Of a DNA stretch of 64,000 bases, positions 12,331-24,022 are shown piece after piece; position 1 is the first letter of the stretch, and each line of letters starts with the position of its first letter. The DNA is from Pinus tabuliformis. Its lineage: Eukaryota > Streptophyta > Pinopsida > Pinales > Pinaceae. A model generated the notes under the pieces. That model was given only the letters and a program-made list of their open reading frames with translations, was not told the DNA's origin and did not search any database. Location of the stretch: contig CM062807.1 of the NCBI GenBank assembly GCA_031772625.1, forward strand, positions 1,150,017,007-1,150,081,006, written 5' to 3'. A program made the position numbers and the translations under genes.

Positions 12331-13371
12331 CTTCATTCTCTTCTTATGTCAGCGATGAATCTTGAGAGACCTTTTCAATAGTCACGTGGATAATTAGATC
12401 TAGACAAGATGGGCTTAGGGTTTTGCAAGGATTTATCAGAAAGGAAGTATCGATCCCTATAGCTCTAAGATATATTGTTGGGTTTCCAACAATATCACTT
12501 GGTCATTGTTCAATGGCTCTAAATAAGGAAGGATTATATGTTTATTCATGATACCTACTTCCCAAGTATGTGAGAGTGATCTCCCCAAGTGTTGTGCTCA
12601 ATGTACTATAGATATTAGATAATTGAAATGTTATCTAAGTATGGACTCATGTATGCATATGGGTTTTCCTATATAACCTACGGTACATGGAAGATTAAAA
12701 CCATATACAAAGTCAATTTGATGTGATACTACTCTTTAAGTACTAGTAGAGGTGTACAAGGGAATTCAATGATGACCCCACTTGCATTCTCTGTGTGTAT
12801 GCTTCCTATCTATGGTTTCATTTATTAAATGACAAATATCCATATTTATAGAATCTAATATATATATCTAACCTAACAAATCTAATTGTTACAAAATTAT
12901 AGAAAAATAATGAAAATTTGGGGTCTCTTCAAAACCCTTGTAAAACCCTTATTTGGGGTCTATTATGATAGTTGAATTAAAAAGTGTTACAACTTTGTCA
13001 ATTATAATATTATGTAGAAGTTTTTACACAATGTCCTTTGAATGTCCCCTTTAGGCTTCACTCATCTCATGCAATCTAGACCTTCCAAGAGAGAGTTATG
13101 GAGGAAATATTAGAACCTCCTGCTTTTTCCTTTTTCAGGAGAGTGAACTTGTACAAATTATAACATTGCCAATACTTATCTCGCAAGTGTGAAATTTCGA
13201 TCCGAAACATTCTACTATGTCTTATATCCAATGGCTCTAGTGGCACTTGATTTGGAGCTTGCAATCTCTAGATACAAGTGAAACCATATAAATTAAATGG
13301 CCAGTAAACACCGATATGCATCAATCTAGATTATTTTCAGTTAGATTCTAAGATCATTCATTATTTAACAA
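12331..13371. other. No gene seen
   Basis: AT-rich spacer without convincing coding sequence on either strand. The right part of the minus-strand gypsy remnant (untranslated leader) may extend into it. Confidence 0.4.
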
Positions 13372-13522
13372 TAATAACGCCATACGCCCTAAAATTAAAT
13401 GGTTGAAAACTATGCTTACCATTTTAAATCGGGATTCACAGATATTGTTTTAATAATACCATACACCTTAAAATTAAATGTTTCAAACTATGCTTATTAT
13501 TTTCAAATTGGGATTCATGGAT
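13372..13522. repeat. Two-copy tandem repeat, about 72 bp
   Basis: Copies at 13372-13443 and 13452-13522 share the core CTTAAAATTAAATG-like segment, AACTATGCTTA and GGGATTCA with scattered substitutions. An 8-base linker separates them. No coding role is evident. Confidence 0.75.
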
Positions 13523-14138
13523 TCCTTTTCTTATGTAGAGAGCGTGATTTATACAGTGAAATTCAATAAAGGAATACAAATTATTTGAGACAACTATAAC
13601 GTAATTTGATCTCATCAATTGAAATCAATTAAAAAAAAATATGTTTCCATTATCTATTCATCAATTTCATAAATTGAAAGCAATGAAAAGAATATGTTTC
13701 TGTTGTCACTAATTATATAGTTTTATCGTGAAAACAGGATGACATTAAAAGAATATGGTGCTTATTTTTGAAGTTAAAATGCTTGAAACCCTAAATTTTG
13801 TTACAGCGTACCCAATTGCAATGAGCACCCATACTACCTTAACTTATATGATTTCGTGCACAAGAACTTCATCGTTGCAAGGGACCCGACAAAACTCATA
13901 CATTCATCTTTCACTAGCATGGTCATCGTTTCCTTGGAAGCTCCATACATGGACGTTATAATCAGGAGAAGACCAATGTGAAATTTCTTCAAACAAACAC
14001 AAAATCTATTAGTCATGTGGTTTTGAAATGTTCTCAAATCCAAATTAAATTGGTCATTAAATACCCTCATGGGGGTGGAGAAGAATGTGAAAGGGTTCTC
14101 AGGGGGGAGGGGGGTGCTCACCACCCCATCAATTTCCA

Positions 14139-14471
14139 TGTTAGGTCCCTATACTACTAGTGTAGACCCTTATTGTTATTAGTGCAGCCCCCTTATTGTA
14201 TTGTTGTGCCCATATAGTCCCCATATTGTTATTATTGTGCCCCATTGAAGCCCACTATTGTTATTGTTGTGCCCTTGCAATATTATTGTTATGTGGGCTC
14301 TGATTATATTGTGACTCCTTAGACTCCTATATATAGAAAGGAGGTCTTGTCATTTGTGTCATCCAAGAATTGTTCATTTGTGTAATGTAAAGGAGGTTGC
14401 CCCATTGAAGAGGCTTATTTTGAAGTCGTTGATATATTTCTTCTTCTATTTCATGAGCTGGTTGCAGAACA
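14139..14471 (+). repeat. 5' LTR of element A
   Basis: Starts TGTTAGGTCC and ends GCAGAACA. Carries a TATATATAG box near 14330 followed by the conserved AAAGGAGG segment. Same family as the LTRs at 16909, 18209 and 23690. Confidence 0.88.
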
Positions 14472-14473
14472 TT

Positions 14474-14485
14474 TGGTATCAAAGC
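14474..14485 (+). other. Primer binding site of element A
   Basis: TGGTATCAAAGC, two bases after the LTR end, matches the initiator-methionine tRNA primer site with one substitution relative to element B (TGGTATCAGAGC). Confidence 0.8.
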
Positions 14486-15030
14486 TTTGGATTCTAGGGT
14501 TTCGTTGCTTCAAACAGATCTTGTATTGCTATATGTTTGGAGATATGAGCTGAGGAAGTTAGGTTTTTTACAGGCTCCAGAATTCCATCTCAAACAGATC
14601 TTGGTTCGATATATTTTTGGAGATAGGATCCAAGAAAGTTAGGGTTTTTGCAGGCTCCCAAGTTCAATCGCAAACATGTGACCTTGCGAAAATCATTATA
14701 ACTTTCTCTCTGAGCATCAGATTCAAATTTTGTTAGAAGTAACAAAAAGAGGGTGGACTGTAGTTTGTTGGGTATCGTTTTCAGGGCCGAAGGTTGAAAC
14801 AATGGCATTTGGCACTTCATACAAGTTTTCTCTACTAAACTAGTCTATATTTAGGTCATCATGGGAGATTGGGCATAACTCTTTCTTGAAGAATCCAATT
14901 TCGATCAAGACCTGTGGGGTTGGAAACAGGACTCGGAGGGCTACCATAGGAAGAAATTTCAGACCTTGGTGATCTGAAATTATAGAGTTAGAATAGTTTC
15001 AAGATCGAGCTCCTAAAAGTAAGAAAGAAA

Positions 15031-16026
15031 ATGACTCGAATCAAGAAAATAGAAACACCTAGTAAGCAAAATTGGACGGATGATTTGAAGAATGTGATCG
15101 AAGCTAAGATCAATGGTTTTATCTATGGCATGGAAGCTAAGACCGATGGTATAGAAGCAAAATTGAAAGGCAACATGGAAGATTTGAAGAAAGACGGGGA
15201 GGCTTTGAAGGAAGGTTGGACAAAGTTGCTACAAGAAAGGCTTCCTAATGACGAAAAGGTAGTATAGGAAACTCAAGATAAAAATAAAAGAAATGTTAAT
15301 CATGATTTCATAGAATCTAACATTGGATTTAAGACCCACCATATTCCAAAGATATATATGAGGAAGTTTGATGGCAAGGATCTAGTAACTTGGATACTAC
15401 AAATGGAGCAATATTTTGATCTACATGATGTGCAACCACCACAAAAGGTACGTATTGCATCTTTATATTTAGAACCGAATCAGTTTTTATGTTATAGATG
15501 TCTTTTCTCTTGTAAACCACTTGTCACTTGGTCAATTTTCACGGAGGAAATGATAGCACATTATGAGGATATGAAGAGAAACACCTTCTTTAGCCAATTG
15601 ATAAATCTCAGACAAAAGGGTTCAATGGCAGAGCACATTGAAAAATTCCAAAAATTGAATATAAAGGTAAGTGATACTCCAGAGAAGCATAGGATTGAAG
15701 TCTTCATATGGAGTTTAAAGGATAACATCCAATATGAGGTTCGCCTTTGGGAACCTGATTCATTAGAGAAGGCATTCAGGTTGGCAAGAAAAATTGAAAG
15801 CAAAATTATGGCAACAAGGAAGCCTGCCACTCATAACTATAAAGATGGAAGTGTTGTTGCTCCTAGCCTTCCACAACCTACAAGGTTGACACCACAACAA
15901 TTGGAAGAAAAAAGAGAAAAATGGTTTTGTTACAGTTGTGATAGCAAACACACTAAAGGTCATAAGTGTGCTGAGAAGAAATTATTTTACATAGATTGTG
16001 AAGAGGAGGAAGAAAATGATCAATAA
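15031..16026 (+). pseudogene. gag of element A
   Basis: Capsid/nucleocapsid polyprotein of a gypsy element. The frame runs from ATG at 15031 and is cut once by TAG at 15265-15267, then stays open in the same frame to 16026. Order: Lys/Glu-rich N-terminal coiled coil (shorter than in element B), capsid with ATWILQMEQ-like and YLEPNQFLCY segments, then an intact zinc knuckle CYSCDSKHTKGHKC near 15927-15968, and an acidic tail. It keeps the knuckle that element B has lost by frameshift; B lacks the TAG that A has. Without the nonsense codon it would be close to full length. Confidence 0.85.
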
Positions 16027-16895
16027 ATGTCAAAATAGGAGGATATACACCATGAACCAACCCGAGAGAAAGAAGAAATGAATCTGAGCATATCTCGCAA
16101 TGCATTGGCAAGAATTACCACCCCTCAAACTCTCAAGATAGATGGACAAGCGGACATAGTGAACAAATGTTTGGAAGGATATCTCCATTGTTTTTTATCT
16201 GATCAACAAACATAATGGGTCAAGTTGTTGCCTTTGGTTGAATTGGTATAACGCTTCAGTAAAAATGACCCCATTTATGGCACTTTATGGATATCATCCA
16301 CCATCGATCACATCATCTTTAAGAGAAAATTATAAGGTTCAAGCAATGGAAGATCACATCAAGCATCAACAACAAATTCTCCAACTCTTAAAGGATAACC
16401 TCACTTTGGTGCAGAATTAAATAAAACAACAGGAGATCAACATTGCAGCAAAAGAAGTTTGATGTAGGCGACTGGGTATTTTTATAGCTACGACCATACA
16501 AACAAATATCCCTCAAGCAAGTTAAGAAGGATACTAAATTATCACCAAAGTTCTATGGTCCTTACAATGTGTTGCAAAAGATTGGTACTATGGCATACAA
16601 ATTGGAGCTTCTTGCATCTTCCCGAGGGCACCAAGTTTTCCATGTTTCATGCTTAAAGAAGGTTATAGGTGCCAATCTCCCAGTTCAAACAATATAACCA
16701 GAACTTGACGAGGAAGGAAAAATCATATTGGAACCTAAAGAAGTCATGGAAACAAGAACCCGACAGCTACGAAATTGATCAATTTCAGAGTATCTCATCA
16801 AGTGGAAGAACTTACCTGCTGAAGATTTCACATGAGAGAGTAATAATTTTATACAGAAGCATCCAAAACTGCTCAAGCATTGAGAACTCATTTTG
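16027..16895 (+). pseudogene. Protease start fused to integrase C-terminal remnant
   Basis: After the gag stop the sequence matches the first codons of the element B protease region, then at about 16151-16165 switches to the integrase segment IVNKCLEGYL. The join lies at a GATGGACAA stretch resembling both parents. Downstream it follows the integrase tail (WVKLLPL, MTPFMALYGYHPPSI, SPKFYGPYNV) and the chromodomain-like end, with several stops and frame changes. No catalytic core remains. Confidence 0.8.
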
Positions 16896-16908
16896 AAGGA
16901 GAGGGGCA

Positions 16909-17243
16909 TGTTAGGTCCCTATACTCTATTAGTGTAGCCCCTTCTTATTATTAGTGCAACCCACTTATTATATGGTTGTGCCCATGTAGTCCCCATATTG
17001 TTATTATTGTGCCCCATAAAATCCCACTATTGTTATTGTTGTGCCCTTACAATATTATTGTTGTGTAGGCTCCGCTTATATTATGACCCCTTAGAATCCT
17101 ATATATAGAAAGGAGGTATTGTCATTTGTATCATCCAAGAATTGTTCATTGGTGTAATGTAAAGGAGGTTTCCCCCTCGTGGAGGCTTATTTTGAAGTCG
17201 TTGATCTATTTCTTCTTCTATTTTGTGAGCTATTTGCATAACA
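16909..17243 (+). repeat. 3' LTR of element A
   Basis: Starts TGTTAGGTCC directly after the purine-rich GAAGGAGAGGGGCA and ends GCATAACA. Roughly 30 differences from the 5' LTR by eye. Confidence 0.88.
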
Positions 17244-18208
17244 TTACATGATAATTAAGAAGGGGTGTGATGTGGCACACCCCCCCCCCCATGCACCATT
17301 CGTGTGATATTTATTTAAACCATATGTATTGGCTCTTGTATTATTTCCATAGAGTTCATCCTGATTCTGAGAATTGGTAAGGCGCGAAGGTTTGAGGAAA
17401 GTTGCAGAGGCACTATACAGGATGCCCTACAAGTCTGCGTCTATATTCTGCGAGTCCAAATTGGGTGAGGGAATGGAAATCTTGCATGGATTCTTTTGAT
17501 TTTCAAAAGGGGAGGCCAGCGCTGTCCAATCTTCAAGCCACTATCCAACTTCACAGCTTTAAAATTGATGGTTTTGATTCTCATCCACTTTGAGAAGGTT
17601 ATCTAGAGAAGCATAAACATAGACCTAAGAGAGTGATATCAAGATTTCATCCCACCAAGGTTGGATGACGGCTTGTTGCAGTTAATTGTTGGTGAGAAAG
17701 CTCTGCATCTTTTCACCTTGATCTTTGCAAGGGGATTTTTATAATTAATTCTTTGGGCATGGTCTTTCCTATTTAATATTGGTGTTTTGGTCAAGTGGAT
17801 GGTGTTTTAAGCTGTTGGCTTTGGTATGGTCGTAAGTCTCCAGTTAATTCATTTTGTGCAATTGTTGTTATGTTTTTCTTCCGGGATCCAACTCTAGTTG
17901 TTTCCTAGTGTTCTTCCTTGTCCTGTCCTTTCTGCGGTGCAGGATTTGGTTGGTTGACTGGGCGAGCATTTGCTCTCCCCCCACTAGAATACAGGAGGGG
18001 GTTTGTAATTATGGGCTCAATAGAACAGAGGGTAAGGAAACCGCTATAGGAGGTATGCATTGTATGTTAATTTCAGGATTATTTGTCGCAAGCGTTGTGC
18101 AAGGTAATTCCTAGAAACAATGTCTTTGGAACCTATTCAGTTCAAGCTTTAAGCTTTGTGTGGTCTACTGCTAGCAAAACAATTCCACACCAAATTGGAT
18201 GTTTCCAA
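17244..18208. other. Spacer between elements A and B
   Basis: No convincing gene. Contains an 11-C run at 17280-17290 and a more GC-balanced stretch at 17340-18120 with short open frames that I do not recognise. This may be older host or element sequence into which both gypsy elements inserted. Confidence 0.4.
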
Positions 18209-18541
18209 TGTTAGGTCCCTATAATACTAGTGATCACCCCATTACTATTGTAGTTGTGTCCCTTATTAATATTGTTGTGCCCCTATTGTCCCCATATTTT
18301 TATTACTGTGCCCCATAGAATCCCTCTATTGTTATTTTTGTGGCTTTATATTATTATTGTTAGGTCAGCTGGGTTATATTGTGACTCCTTAAACTCATAT
18401 ATATAGAAAGGAGGTTTTGTCATTTGAATCATCCAAGAATTGTTCATTTGTGTAATGTAAAGGAGGTTGCCTCCTTGAAGAGGCTGAATTCTAAGGCGTT
18501 GATCTCTCTTTTCTATCTTTTTGTGAGCTGGTTTCATAACA
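18209..18541 (+). repeat. 5' LTR of element B
   Basis: TGTTAGGTCC to TCATAACA. TATA-like TATATATAG lies near 18400. Confidence 0.92.
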
Positions 18542-18543
18542 TT

Positions 18544-18555
18544 TGGTATCAGAGC
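18544..18555 (+). other. Primer binding site of element B
   Basis: TGGTATCAGAGC two bases after the 5' LTR, the standard initiator-methionine tRNA primer site. Confidence 0.9.
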
Positions 18556-19236
18556 TTTGGATTCTAGGGTTTCGCTACTCCAAATAGGTCATCGTGGCAT
18601 TTTCGCTATATCTTTTTTTTGCGACGTTTCAAAAGCGAAAAAAAAACCCATTTGAGACGAAATCACACTGAACCTCGAATCCAAATTTCAGAGCTTTTCG
18701 CTCTATATTTGCGGAGATATGATCTGAGGAATTTGGTCTTTTTGCAAACTCCTGAATTACATTCCAAACAGGTGACCTGGGTAAAATCGTCATAACTTTC
18801 TCTCTGAGCATCATATTGAAATTTCATAAGAAGCTACAGAAAGAGGACGGACTGTAGTTTCTTTTATATATTTTTCAGAGCCAAAGGTCGAAATAGGGAC
18901 ACATTGCACGTCATACAAGTTCGCTCTTTTGAACTAGTCTATAATCAGGTCACTGAGAGAGATTTGGCATAACTCTTCCTTGGAGAATCCAATTGGGATC
19001 AGGCTGGTGGCATTGGAAAGAGGACACAGAGGGATACTACAGGTCATAGTTTCATGACTGGATGATCCGAAATTACAGAGATACATCAGAGGCAATATTG
19101 AGCTCCTACAAAGTGAAAAAAGGTGTGTAGATTTTTTTAAATTTTTGCTGAAGCTTAGTTTGAAAAATTATTTTAGAGGAATTCAAAGGGCGTAGTAGAG
19201 CATTATTATTGGTAACTGATTCCCCGAGGAAGGAAA
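18556..19236 (+). other. Untranslated leader of element B
   Basis: About 680 bases between primer site and gag. No open frame of note. The corresponding leader in element A (14486-15030) aligns in patches. Confidence 0.6.
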
Positions 19237-20223
19237 ATGCAAACACCTAGTAAGCAACCTGAAAGCTCTAGCATGACTCATGAAGAAGAGGAAGAAATGC
19301 TACATGATATATCAAAATTACAAGACCAAGTGCAACAAATTTCACTCTCACAAAAGCTAACAGAAGCTAAGATAAATGGCGTGGGATCTAAGATAAAGGG
19401 CGTGGAAGCTAATATTGACTATTTGAAGATAGATTTGAAAACAGATTTGACAAATTTTCTACAAGAAATACTTACTAATGGTGAAAGGGTAGTAAATGAA
19501 ACTCATGATGGAAACAAAAGAAATGTTAATCGTGATTTCATAGACTCTAATGTTGGATCGAAGACCCACCATATTCCAAAAATAGATATGAAGAAGTTTT
19601 ATGGCAAGGATCCTGCAACATGGATATTACAGATGGAGCAATTTTTCGATATTAGTAATGTGCAAAACACACAAAAGGTACGTATTGAAACTTTATATTT
19701 GGAACCAAATCAGTTTGTATGGTATCAATGGCTTTGCTCTCGTAAACAAATTATCACTTGGGCAATTTTTACGGAAGAATTGACAGCACATTATGAGGAT
19801 ACAAAAAGCAACACTTCTTTTAGCCAATTGATAAGTCTCAAACAAAAGGGTTCAATAATAGAGCACATTGAGGAGTTCCAAAAATTGAACATAAGGGTAA
19901 AAAATATTCCAGAGGAGCATAGGATTGATGTGTTCATAGGGACTTTAAAGGATAATATTCAACATGATGTTTGCCTTTGGGAACCTGATTCATTAGAGAA
20001 GGCATTCAGGTTAGCAAGAAAAATGGAAAGCAAAATTATGGCAACCAAGAAGCATAACAGTCACAACTATAAAGATCGAAGTGTTGTTACCCCTAGCCTT
20101 CCACAACCTATAAGGTTGAAACCACAGCAATTGGAAGAAAAAAGAGCAAAGGGCTTTTTTACAGTTGTGATAGCAAATACACTAAAGGTCATAAGTGTGC
20201 TAAGAAGAAATTATTCTACATAG
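19237..20223 (+). pseudogene. gag of element B (frameshifted at the zinc knuckle)
   Basis: Gypsy gag. Residues 1-75 form a Glu/Lys/Gln-rich coiled coil. The capsid follows with PATWILQMEQFFDI, YLEPNQFVWYQW, EELTAHYEDTKSNTSF and VFIGTLKDNIQ, ending in a basic stretch. Near 20150 the sequence is one base shorter than element A in a run of T, which throws the CX2C zinc knuckle out of frame, so the predicted protein ends with unrelated residues at 20223. The knuckle and acidic tail are still readable in the frame used by pol, and that frame runs without a stop into the protease. Gag and pol were therefore probably one continuous reading frame in the ancestor. Confidence 0.88.
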
Positions 20224-20306
20224 ATTGTGAAGAGGAAGAAGAAAAGGAGCAAGACAGGTCAAAGGAAGAGGATATACTCCAAGAACAAAGCCTAGATAAA
20301 GAAGAA

Positions 20307-22421
20307 ATGAATCCGACCATATCTTGTAATGCATTGGCTGGAATTACCACTCCTCAAACCATCAAGATAGAAGGACAAATCAAGAAGAAAAAGGTAATAG
20401 TGTTGATCGATTCAGGAAGTACCCACAACTTTATTCATTGTAAGGTAGCAAAAGAATTGAATTACTTCCTATATCCAGCACCAGAGTGTCAAGTGATAGT
20501 TGCAAATGGAGGAACGATAAATTGCTCTGGAAAGTGCCATAATATCAAGCTATCCATGGGGGAATATGTATTGACTAGCCCAATGCTTTCCATTCCAATG
20601 GGATGTGTTGATGTTGTGCTAGGAGTTCAATGGCTACAATCCTTGGGTACAATAGCTTTTAATTTTCAAGAACTTTTCATGAAATTTTCTACGGAAGGAA
20701 AGGAAGTTGAATTAAGGGGTATTGTAGGGAAACCGGGAAAGATAATCAGCTCTAATGGTATGACAAAGCTTCTAAAAAGGGAACAAAGAGGTGTAATTGC
20801 ACAATTATGTTCACTAGATGTTTCCACATTGGAATCATCTATTTCTCCAAATCTTCAAAAAGTCTTGGACAATCATTCCAAAGTATTTGAGACTCCCAAA
20901 GGTCTCCCACCTATTCGTGATCATGATCATGCTATTCATCTGATTCCCGGAAGTGTTCCTCCAAACATCAGGCTGTATAGATATCCCTATGCCCAAAAGA
21001 GTGAAACTGAACGTATGGTTGCAGAAATGCTAGAGGCTGGTATAATTCAACCTAGTCAAAGTTCTTTCTCTACTCCAGTAGTATTGGCGCACAAGAAGGA
21101 TGGATCATGGCACATGTGTCCGGATTATAGGGAGCTCAACAAGCTCACTATTAAAGATAAGTTTCCCATTCCTGTCATTGATGAATTACTGGATGAATTG
21201 CATGGATCAATTTACTTCACCAAGTTGGATCTTCATTCAGGACATCATCAAATCAGAATGAAGACTGAAGACATTCTGAAAACAACATTTAGAACTCATG
21301 AGGGTCATTATGAATTTTTAGTCATGCCTTTTGGCCTTACCAATGCACCTTCTACATTTCAAGGTTTGATGAATTCAAGTTTCAAACCCTTAATTAGAAA
21401 ATTTGTGTTAGTAATTTTTGATGATATACTAATCTACAACAAGTCTTGGAAGGATCATGTTGAACATGTTGACATGGTGCTACAATTATTGGAGGAGAAA
21501 CAATTATATGAAAAAAGATCCAAATGTTTCTTTGGAGTACAAGAGGTGGAATATCTGGGTCATATTGTATCTCATGAAGGAGTTCAGGTAGACACTAGCA
21601 AAATTAAAGCCATTAAGGAATGGAAAATCCCCACATCCATAAAGCATCTGCGAGGATTTCTCGGGTTGACAGGGTATTATCGCAAGTTTGTTAAGAATTA
21701 TGGGAGAATAGCAGCACCTATAACAACATTATTGAAGAAAGATGCATTTTCATGGACTCTAGAGGCAAAAAAGGCCTTTGAACATCTTAAAGAGGCAATG
21801 TGCCAAGCACCGGTCTTAGCTACACCAGACTTCACAAAAACCTTTATTGTGGAATGTGATGCTTCAGGAAATGAAATTGGTTCTGTTTTAATGCAAGATG
21901 AAAGACCCATTGCTTTTGAAAGTCGTCCAATCAAGGGAAATTTTTTACACAAAGCTATTTATGAGAAGGAAATGTTGGCAATACTACATGCACTTAAGAA
22001 ATGGCGACCCTACCTAATGGGAAGACACTTCAAGGTAAAAACGGATCATGATAGCCTTAAATACTTTTTAGAACAAAGTTTATCCTCTGAAGAGCAACAA
22101 AAGTGGGTCACAAAGATGTTGGGTTATGACTTTGAAATCATCTACAAAAAAGGCAAGCAAAATGTGGTGGCAGATGCACTCTCAAGAAAGGATGAGGATG
22201 TGGAAGCATTGTTGTGCACCATTTCTATTATCCAACCATATTGGATAAACGAAGCAAGAGAGGAATGGAAGAATGATGAAGAAGTGTGGGCACTTATTCG
22301 AAAGTTACAACAAGATTCCAGTACATCTGATACATTTAGCTGGCAAAACGATTCGTTATGGTACAAAGATCGCTTATACCTCTGTAATAATTCGCAACTC
22401 AAACAAAAGATTCTTATGTAA
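20307..22421 (+). pseudogene. pol of element B: protease, reverse transcriptase, RNase H
   Basis: 704 residues from the first ATG in the pol frame; the true frame continues upstream into gag. Aspartic protease: VLIDSGSTHNFI near residues 31-42. Reverse transcriptase from about residue 210: LDLHSGHHQIRM, MPFGLTNAPSTFQ, and the catalytic box in the form FDDILIY instead of YVDD, usual for chromoviruses. RNase H from about 510: FIVECDAS, YEKEMLAILHALKKWR, VKTDHDSLKYF. The spacer ends NVVADALSRK, a hallmark of gypsy pol just before integrase. The frame stops at TAA 22419-22421 immediately before the integrase zinc domain; the next frame continues in register, so this is a nonsense mutation inside a formerly continuous polyprotein. 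Confidence 0.93.
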
Positions 22422-23705
22422 TTGCACACTTCTCCCTTAGGAGGGCACTCAAGATTTTTAAAAACTTACCACGGGGTTAAGAAGGAATTTTTTTGGGATG
22501 GCCTTAAATCGGATATTCAAAAGTTTGTGGCAGAATGTTTGGTTTGCCAACAAAATAAAGTTGAAACAATTAAGACCCCAAGTCTATTACAACCTTTATC
22601 CATTCCAAGCCAACGTTGGGAGGAGGTTTTAATGGATTTTATCACAGGTTTACCCAAGTCTAAGGGAAAGAGTGTCATCATGGTGGTAGTTGACAGACTT
22701 ACCAAATATGCACACTTTTGTGCATTATCACATCCATTTAAAGCCAGTACAGTTTCCACTGCATTTATGGAAACAATTCAAAAGCTACATGGAAACCCAA
22801 AGATTATTGTAAGTGACAGAGATCCCATTTTCACTGGAAATTTTTGGACAGAATTATTTTCTTGTCTTGGTACTCAGTTAGCTCATAGCTCATCTTATCA
22901 TCTTCAATCTGATGGGAAAACTGAGATAGTAAACAAATGTTTGGAAGGATATCTTCGTTGCTTTGTATCTGATAAACATACACAATGGGTCAAATGGTTG
23001 CCTCTGGCTGAATGGCGGTATAACACTTCCTTCCATACAACAACAAAAATGACCCCATTTATGGCACATAATGGATATCAGCCACCATCCATCACATCAT
23101 ATTTAAGAGAAAATTCTAAGGTTCAAGCAGTGGAACATCACATCGAACATCAACAACAAGTCCTCCAACTCTTAAAGGATAACCTCGTGTTGGCACAGAA
23201 TAGAATGAAAAAACAGGCAGATCAACATCGCAGCGAAAGAAGTTTTGATGTAGGTGATTGGGTATTCCTACGACTACAACCATATAAGCAAATGTCCCTC
23301 AAGCAAGCTAAGAAGGATAATAAATTATCACCAAAGTATTATGGTCCGTACAAGGTGTTGCAAAAGATTGGTACTATGGCATACAAATTGGAGCTTCCTG
23401 CAACGTCTCGAGTGCACCCAGTTTTCCATGTTTCATGTTTAAAGAAGGTTATAGGCGACAAGCTCCCAGTTCAAACAATATTGCCAAAACTTGACGAGGA
23501 AGGAAAAATTGTATTGGAACCGGAAGCAGTCGCAGAAACAAGAACTCGACAGCTACGAAATCGATCAATTTCGGAGTATCTCATCAAGTGGAAGAACTTA
23601 TCCGCTAAAGATTCCACATGGGAGGATGAGAATTTTATACAAAACTACTCAAGCGTTGAGGACAACACATTTTTTAAAGGAGAGGGACATGTTAAGTCCC
23701 TATAA
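22422..23705 (+). pseudogene. Integrase and chromodomain of element B
   Basis: Continues in the same frame as pol after the TAA and has no ATG at its start, so it is unlikely to be made alone. HHCC zinc domain: H of the first residues, GGHSRFLKTYHGVK, CLVCQQ. DDE core: the first Asp in VLMDFITGLP/VVVDRLTKYAHF, the second in IVSDRDPIFTG, the Glu in DGKTEIVNKCLE. Then the GPYKVLQKIG SH3-like tail with HPVFHVSCLKK, and a chromodomain near residues 365-412 (YLIKWKNLSAKDSTWEDE) that in chromoviruses tethers integration to chromatin. The stop codon at 23703-23705 lies inside the 3' LTR, 14 bases in. Confidence 0.92.
23674..23689 (+). other. Polypurine tract of element B
   Basis: AAAGGAGAGGGACA directly before the 3' LTR; matches the second-strand primer position and resembles the equivalent tract in element A. 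It overlaps the integrase reading frame. Confidence 0.75.
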
Positions 23706-24022
23706 TACTAGTGATTACCCCATTACTATTGTAGTTGTATCCTTTATTAATATTGTTATGCCCCTATTGTCCCCATATTTTTATTACTGTGCCCCATAGA
23801 ATCCCTCTATTGTTATTTTTGTGGCTTTATATTATTATTTTTAGGTCGGCTGAGTTATATTGTGACTCCTTAGACTCCTATATATAGAAAGGAGGTTTTG
23901 TTATTTGAATCATCCAAGAATTGTTCATTTGTGTAATGTAAAGGAGGTTGCCCCCTCGAAGAGGCTGAATTCTAAGGCGTTGATCTCTCTTTTCTATCTT
24001 TTTGTGCGCTAGTTTCATAATA
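23690..24022 (+). repeat. 3' LTR of element B
   Basis: Starts TGTTAAGTCC. Ends TCATAATA where the 5' LTR has TCATAACA, so the terminal CA has become TA. Confidence 0.88.

Larger units (their letters stand above)
14139..17243 (+). mobile_element. Element A: internally deleted chromodomain gypsy retrotransposon
   Basis: A 3.1-kb element bounded by LTRs that start TGTTAGGTCC and end AACA, with primer site, gag, a short integrase tail and a polypurine tract (about 16895-16907). The interior passes from gag and the first codons of the protease directly into the late integrase core at about 16151-16165. Compared with element B, some 2.5 kb (protease, reverse transcriptase, RNase H, integrase front) is missing. 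Flanking bases TTCCA (14134-14138) and TTACA (17244-17248) are a 4-of-5 match, a plausible decayed target duplication. Its LTRs differ from each other more than those of B (about 30 versus about 16 mismatches by eye), so A is older. It cannot move by itself. Confidence 0.85.
18209..24022 (+). mobile_element. Element B: nearly complete chromodomain Ty3/gypsy retrotransposon
   Basis: A 5.8-kb chromovirus with 333-bp LTRs, an initiator-Met primer site, gag, pol in the order protease, reverse transcriptase, RNase H, integrase, chromodomain, then a polypurine tract. Short LTRs and small size suit the Reina-like clade, which I infer rather than show. Flanks TCCAA (18204-18208) and GCCAA (24023-24027) are a 4-of-5 target duplication. 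Three defects are visible: a one-base frameshift in gag before the zinc knuckle, an in-frame TAA at 22419-22421 and a 3' LTR ending TA instead of CA. LTRs differ by about 16 positions by eye, so insertion is not recent. Confidence 0.93.
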
